NCBI GenBank assembly: GCA_037013685.1
Contig: CM072919.1
Coordinates: forward strand, 29,432,255-29,496,254
DNA length: 64,000 nt
Reading direction: 5' to 3'
Source of the DNA: Acridotheres tristis
Taxonomy: Eukaryota > Chordata > Aves > Passeriformes > Sturnidae
Part shown: piece by piece, positions 57,401-64,000 of the stretch
Position numbering within the stretch: position 1 is the stretch's first letter
Layout of the letters: every line of letters starts with the position of its first letter
Notes under the pieces: model-generated
The model's database searches: none
Told to the model about the DNA's origin: nothing
The model's input: only the letters and a program-made list of their open reading frames with translations
Made by a program: the position numbers and the translations under genes

Positions 57401-60400
57401 AATTACAGAGAAAATACTTTCAGAAACTGAAATATGCAGAAATCAAGTAGTTCTCCAGCAGCTCTGTGCTGAGAAACAGCTACTGTGAGTAATCTATATT
57501 GCCAAAACTTCTGTTTATTTTCTTCCTGCTAACAGACTTCCCTTTTCAGTTTACTGCTAACATATATTTATTAAGAAAATATGTTTTGCAATACATGGAT
57601 GAATAAACCCCCTCAGGAAAAAAATGGCTATTATGCTAAAAGTAAAATTCAAAATATAAAATGACCATGTATTTTACATCATATATATAAATATTCAAAA
57701 TACTGGGAAGAAATTCACACTAGCTACTTTTCAGTGGAGTATAAGCCTGCTTTTTATACATGTGGTCATTAAAAATAAGAGTTTTACCTTATAGTACCCT
57801 TGTGCCCTAGCATAAGGTATCCTTTGAGCTGGCTTTGTTTAACTTATGCAAACAAATGGGAAGCCAATTAGTTTGGATTTTAGGAACCTAATCTATTCTG
57901 TGAATTTGTTCGTCTAATCCCAATATCCTGTCCTATGCGGGGAGCAGGAAATGATGTTCCTGTTCTTGAAGTGGAGACAATCCAGGATTGACGTTTTAGT
58001 CTAGTAGCTACTTGCCAGAGATGCAGCACTCCTGTGTCTCCTGAGGATATGCCCTGATCTAGTTTAAAGTTTCACAGGATGAGCTTTTATATCCTTTGCA
58101 CAAGTTCTCCTATTTCATCACGTTTCTGAAAGATTTAGCAAGGTCTGTCAAGCGATATCTCACTTTCAGAGAGAGCGTTTTCATTGAATGGAAGCACAAT
58201 GGAAGTAGAGAACACAAAATCAGAGCTGACGGTGTTGCTGACAGAACTGCTTTTGTATATTTTTCACTCCCTGGTCCATTCTGCCATTCTGTTGCTTATC
58301 AGCAATTTTTATATACCTATCACTTGTAAAGCTTTTTATTCCTGGATTGAATTTCAGGTTTCAAGTAGTGGAGAGCAGCAGAATCAGTCATAAGAAAAAA
58401 CAGGAATGAAATTTTCCATTTTCAAATTTTGTTGCTTAGGTTATCAACCATATGCAATAGCACTCTAACTAATACTTATGACTTCCAGGAGCTAAGCAGG
58501 GAATATGTAGCACATAGTTTATTCATACAGCATATCTGCAAATTTATATTTATTTGAAAACTATTTTGGTACTTATTATCATTATTTTTCAATTTTAGGG
58601 TTTTGGATTTTGAGGCTTTTTTCAATTTCTTTTCCCTTACATAAAACCTGTGTTTCTGAAAACCATAAAAATATGTTAAAACTCCGATTTGTTCATTTCA
58701 TACTCCTGTAAAAAAAAACCCCAAAACTGTAGCTGTGCAATTGAGAAGCAAACTAGAATCATTTTTTGTAGTCTGTTTTTGATGAACCAGCAATAGGACT
58801 GGAATCCGCAGAGGATGATGTTGGCCATATAGTATTAATAGAATTGAGAATAGCTTCTTTGGAATTTTTTTTTTTTTACATATGAGATTAATTATCTGTT
58901 AATTCTGGCTGGAACATGTATGCATGAGAAAATTGTTAGGTTTCCCTCCTTTTATTTTTAAAGCGATGTTTCCAAAATAAGACAAAAATAAAAATTCTGC
59001 TACTTTTTGTTTTGATTGTAATGCCTTCCAAGAGTTTTTAAGATGTGTGCATTTAGTTTTGATCTTACTGAGCTTCTGTGATGAGGAGAGGTTGTATTAA
59101 CCGTCCGGCCAGTAACAGATTTCTTCAAAGGCTTAGTTAACTTCTGAGGTAATGAGGAAATAAGCAAACAAAGCTATAGCTATATGGACCATATCATTTG
59201 GCCTTTTGCTTTGGTCAATTCAGATCATTGTGCTGTTAACATGAATAGTGCTTCAGTGAAATAATACACTGGCAAAAATGTAAACAGTGGTGTCAGTACA
59301 GGAAGGAGCAGTTTGGCTTAGTGTCTTCTGTAGCCTTGCTTTGTAATCCATATGAGTTCCTCCAAGAATGTTTTAATGGATTTGTCTCTGAGTTCTTGTT
59401 GGCATACAAGGAGAGATTTTAAGAGTTTCAGATCAGAAGCACTGAGAAGCCTCTGGGGATATTTTGTCTGGACTTACCAAGTGCTAACACTTATGGCTAT
59501 TACCTTTTTCTTGAACATTTGTACCTAAATGTAGGTGTTGTGTGTTGTATTTGTGGGTAAAAAGTTGCTAGTAACACACTAGTGTTTGGCACTTGCACAG
59601 CCTGAAATGGCACATACTGAATGGCACTTAAACAGCCTCAAAACTTCTTGCTACCAAAGAAAATGCCATGCCATCCACCATCATGCTCAGCAAGCAATAC
59701 AACTGTGGTGACAGAAGAAGAAGGTGGGAGGCAGCTCTTTCATTCTCCTGGTAAGCTGTCTCTATCTTGATCCCTGACTTTACTTAGTTTTTACTTGTTT
59801 ACTTGACTTTACTCTTCCTGTTCTCTCTCCACCCCACTGGGAGTGGGAAGGGGAGTGAGAGCATCTGGGCAGAGTCAGGCCCCCATGTGAGGGAAGGAAT
59901 TTGTTTATTTGGTACATGAGCCATGTATAGGCTTTTCAGAGGCTAAGGGAAGCCTGTTAACCTGTTTCAGTTTACATCAAAGAATTAGAAGGTGAGAAAA
60001 AGGGAGATCACTGCTCTATTTCAGACCCTTGGGAGGGTTAGGTCAGTGCTGACATGCCTTGTGTTGATGTTTTAAGAACATAACATGTTTTCTTTGAAAA
60101 TAAGTGATTCATCAATGCTAAATTGGAATTCTGCTCCTTTGCTGTTGGAAGGCACACCATATTTGAGGTAGATGCTAGTAGTGCATGTGTTTTGGATTGA
60201 ATTAGATTTGAAATCTGTCACCGGTACTCATTTCCTTCCCATTCTAAACTGAAGTCTCTGTCCCCCTACATTCTGTCTTGTGTGTCTCTTTCAGCAGAGT
60301 TGCTCCTCTGAATCATATTTTTAGGCGTTATGCTTATCCTTATCTTCATTTGTAGGCATGAAGAGGCATCTATAAATGTGTGAGAGGTTAGTGCTGTTGG

Positions 60401-63400
60401 GATTCACATTATGAATTCAATACTCTAACACTGCTGTATTGAAGTCCTCTTCTGAGCTCTGTCCTGTCTTCAGTAGGTGAATTAATAGGCCATAGGAAAA
60501 ATTAGGAAAATATTAGCTACTTCTATAATGTGTAAAAAATAATTACTTTCATTTCAAAGTTTTTTAAAGCAATATTTCTTTATAGAAATATTATAGTTCC
60601 TGTACCTCATGGAAAGGGAAAACAGCTTCTGGATGTTTTCTACTCTCTATTTAGTGGAAGCAAGTGCCATAATTTGAATTTTTTTATCATATCTTTAGTG
60701 AAGTAGTCAATAAAATGGACTTAGCAAAAGTTATTGCTAGAACTTGGTTTTTCATTTCGCATTTGTTTGTACTTTATGTACCTCTGGGATACAGCGGACT
60801 TTCCAAAGAAAATGATTAATCATTTCCTTTTGCAAGAAAAGAAGACTTGTAAAAGAATCTGAGATAGGGCCTTACTGAAAACGTGCAGCCCCTGGTTTCA
60901 GAACATTTTGGAGGCTCACAAGGTGGGAGTTTTTGTTTCCTTTTTTTTTTTTTCATTTCAGTATAAGTGTGGGCACACTTACTAGCAGAATGGGCAGAGG
61001 GGAAGTAAGTGGGTGTTTTACAGTCATACTGAAACCAACAGGTTTATCTTATGCTTGTATCCAATTATTTAGCCTCCGATGAAATGTAACATACAGATGG
61101 GCTAACAAAGCAGTAGAAAGATTCATGTGTGGCATGAGCTTTACAGGTGAGGCCTTGCCTTTTTCACCTTTTAGTCTGTAAGGGTTGGAGCATTGAAATG
61201 CAAAAGGAAAAAGGTACTTTACAGAACATAGTTCTCAATGACAGGAAGGTTTCAGAAAATAATCTCAGTGTTAAGTTTTATCTTCCTTTGCAGAGCTAGC
61301 AGTCATTTCAAAATCAGTAAAGAGAAATCCTGAGGTCTGATAAAAAATGTCAGAGAGACAGAAGCTCTCCCTCCACACTGCAGTGTGTTCTCCTCTCTAA
61401 AAGGCATCCACTGGAAGCTGTATTGGGTGTTGAAACCCTGGGAGCACAGCTGTGAGCTGTGCTGTGGAAAAATGAGTGCCAAACAGATAGGGCAGCTCAG
61501 CCTGCGCAGGAATATTGCCGCCTGCTGGCGCTGGAAAGAAAATGTAAGCTTGACCCCTGGATCACTGGTGGCAATTGGGATTTCTGCTGCCTGCAAGGGG
61601 TTTGTTGAGGGTTTCCAAAGAGGAGTTGATTTGTTGTAGTTTGTGGGTTTCCCGTAGAGATCTTTCACAGTGGGAGCAGATCCAGAGGGGTGATGCTTGC
61701 TGCCTCTGTAGTCTATTAGAAAATGAACTGGATGAATTGAGGAGAGAGAACAAGTTTGTGAGGATATGGGTAGAGGAAGATTTGGTTTATGCATTTGTTG
61801 ATGTTAGCTCTCTAATGTTGTTAGTAGCAAACATCTTTTCCAAATGAATCTTTTAAAAGAGCAGGAGGCTTTTCTCCAGCAAGGATAATACATAAAGACT
61901 GGTGAAGAGCACCATGCCTCAGATCTCCTTATGTTAACTCATGAGATTACTAAGCCATCATTGCTATTTTGGTATGATGATCATTCTCTGAAGCAGAAGT
62001 AAAAGAGAAGAGGAATTCTGACTTTTTGGTTTTGTTTTCAAATTCTATAAATTTGTTCATAATATACAAAGCAAATTGTGGGCTCAGGGTATCTGGGAAA
62101 TGTGCCAATGTGTATACACACTTTATTTCTATAGCATTGGTGACTTGAAGTTGAGTAGCTTGAATTCAGACTGAAGATTGCACTTCAAATGACTGTTAGT
62201 TACTGTTAGTTTGATGGTAACTTAGTAAAGCAGCTGACAATATACGAAGATAGGATTGTAAGCAGCAGTAAGACAGCTCAGATTTTGTTTAAAGGCTTTA
62301 ATCCATAAAGTGAGAACTATTTTCTTTTAAAATAATTTTAAATGCATTTACACAACCTTTTTTCCTTTTTAAAAAATTTTTCTTTGCTTTCAGTCTGTTG
62401 AGGTGGGTATATGGTTTGGTTCAGTATTCCTTTTTTCTTTATTTGTTATATAACAGCAGGTAATAAAGTGAAAAATAGTAGATAGCTACCTACTGTATAC
62501 CTCTATTGATGCAGTGCAGATTTAAAGTGCATGAAACCCGCAGAGGACGTATTTCTTCTTTTTTAATGCTAGGCAATAATGGCAAAGTCTTTTGACATTT
62601 TCCCTATGCTCCTCTCATATATATTAAAAAGAGAAGATAATGCAGAAAGCTGTCACATCAAAAAGCAAATTAAACACAGGAAATCTTTCTGGAGTAAAAA
62701 CGTCCATTAATGTTCTTACTGGAAAATCACAGAAATTTTTCTTGGGAAGTTTTTGCTTGAAAAATCAGTAGTGGGATTTGCAGCCTTACACATAGGTGTC
62801 ATATATTTGTTTCTAATGGATTGTAGAAGTGACTCAAAACAGTTTTTTCCTTGGTGTATTGCATGTCCTTGTGAAACCTGTTGATGGGTTTGGCAGAACT
62901 CCAGTCACATCCCATTGCTAATTAATGGGCATTTTGGTTGGCATTGTTTGCAATGAGCTAGAATTGAACACGATGTGAACACTGAGCATTCCTTCACTCT
63001 TTAAAGACATTGGTCCTTTGGTGTGTAGAATCCTCTGCATTGTTTAAGTGGGCTTTTCATATTTAATGGATTTTGTAAGGCAATCTTCCACTATGAGTTA
63101 GTTCCACATTAAGTTGTGATGCAGCAAATTTTTTCTGTTCAAACACATTCTTAAACACATGCTTGCACATGTTTCAGGAAATGCTTTTGACTGGTCAAAG
63201 GTTTTGTGTAATCTTGATCCTAAGGAGTAACTTCTACCTCCTTCATTTACTGAAGTAGTATACTTCTATTTGTATGAAGCTTGTCTCTATCGGTTGGTTA
63301 ATTCAATGAGAACCATGGAATTTATGATGATGTCTCACTTTTGAGACAAATTTAAGAGAGGATATACTGCAATAAGTAGTCTTTTCTAAAGAGTTATAAC

Positions 63401-63499
63401 AACTCCCTACACTAATAGAAAATGAATGCTAATAGGGGAAAGTGAAAAAATACCCCAACAATTTACAAACAACAAAATGCCTACAAAGGTAAGGAAGAA

Positions 63500-64000
63500 A
63501 AGCAATGCCAAACCCTCAGAACTCGTGTTCTGCCCCACAGTCACAGAGGAATGAAAACCCAAAAATGCATGAAAAATGGGGGAAATGTTGGAGGAATACC
63601 CCTTCCCAACACATAGTTCAAGATAGCACCAGCTTTCTCTCTAAGGGAAGAGGAGCTTCCACAGAGGAGTTCCAGCAGGAGCCAAGAACCTGGTGGCTCT
63701 CTGGTGTCAACCTCCTCTCCACAGGAGTCATGGCAGGCAAAAAGCCTGGTCTGGAGCCTCTTGGTGTGCTTTCCCTCCCTTATCTCCCTGAAGCTTGGGC
63801 TGGAGCAGGGCAGCCCTGCTCCTGGCAATCCCACTCTGTTCTCAGACCTGCAGCTATTGAGTTCACCTCAAGGCAGAGGAAATATTTCTACTACAGCTTC
63901 TCCAAGCCAGGGAAGGGAAAAGCTTTTAGCCTGTGCCAACAAAACCAAGCTAGCCAAGCAGAACCTCACAATACAGAGGCATAGAACACCTGGGCAATGA
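63500..64000. other. GC-richer patch in intron 4, possible repeat
   Basis: About 500 bp is clearly less AT-rich than its surroundings and has open frames on both strands (159 codons on +, 97 on -). No domain, splice pattern or LTR ends were found. It may be an unrecognised dispersed repeat that runs past the window edge. Confidence 0.3.

Larger units (their letters stand above)
53861..64000 (+). other. ST8SIA4: ST8SIA4 intron 4, 5' part
   Basis: At least 10.1 kb of the last intron, starting GTAAGT, continues past the window edge. It is AT-rich and holds a 22 bp perfect palindrome (54472-54493), a GC-richer patch at about 61300-61850 and another at about 63500-64000. I found no exon encoding sialylmotif S, so the final coding exon lies downstream of 64000. 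Confidence 0.85.

Noticed and set aside
61303..61794. 163-codon minus-strand frame
   Set aside because: No recognisable domain, no splice context, low complexity of composition; probably a chance frame in the intron, though a decayed repeat is possible.
63505..63984. 159-codon plus-strand frame
   Set aside because: No domain or family recognised and an overlapping frame exists on the other strand; reported only as a compositional patch.
1..64000. CRISPR arrays, bacterial operons, riboswitches, tRNA or rRNA genes
   Set aside because: The DNA is vertebrate nuclear; no array of spaced repeats, no tRNA cloverleaf with A/B boxes and no rRNA segment was noticed, though a tRNAscan or Rfam search was not possible.

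Overview
The window is vertebrate nuclear DNA, most likely from a passerine bird. The evidence is one intron-rich conserved gene, CR1 retroposon 3' ends, and many class III (ERVL-like) LTRs of the types that litter songbird genomes. All calls were made by eye. Target-site duplications (TSDs), splice sites and reading frames were read directly from the sequence; family names come from recognition, not a search.

The only host gene I can support is ST8SIA4 (polysialyltransferase PST, alpha-2,8-sialyltransferase 4) on the + strand. Coding exons 1 to 4 are at 22040-22152, 26148-26279, 37422-37679 and 53567-53860. They join in phase (each junction after the second codon base) to give residues 1 to 265 plus two bases of codon 266. 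The terminal exon, with sialylmotif S, the rest of the polysialyltransferase domain and the 3'UTR, lies beyond position 64000. A CpG-rich promoter and 5'UTR region surrounds exon 1.

Region by region: 1-21.4 kb is a gene-free upstream region heavily colonised by LTRs. Those with readable TSDs are 4095-4805, 6071-6785, 13358-13745, 13849-14412 and 15478-16039. A composite nested LTR occupies 11866-13166, a degenerate telomere-like (CCCTAA) tract lies at 14540-14720, and a (TTCCA)n microsatellite at 19824-19892. Next come the CpG island and exon 1 (21.4-22.6 kb) and intron 1 (about 4 kb). Intron 2 (about 11 kb) holds solo LTRs at 30963-31578, 33052-33783 and 35721-36418. Intron 3 (about 16 kb) holds a 5.7 kb sense-oriented, defective ERVL-like provirus at 38113-43784, followed by a CR1 fragment. 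The rest is exon 4 and the first 10 kb of intron 4.

The provirus has both LTRs, a primer-binding-site candidate, gag in two overlapping frames, remnants of protease, reverse transcriptase, RNase H and integrase, and no env. It carries stops, frameshifts, a changed RT catalytic motif and a deletion that fuses integrase to the middle of the 3' LTR. Four further loci in the window carry LTRs of the same family. No wholly new system is evident. The most notable points are non-human residues at functionally important ST8SIA4 positions (especially Q at 252), hydrophobic segments plus a 13-residue repeat in the ERVL gag region, the nested LTR architecture, and the telomere-like tract.
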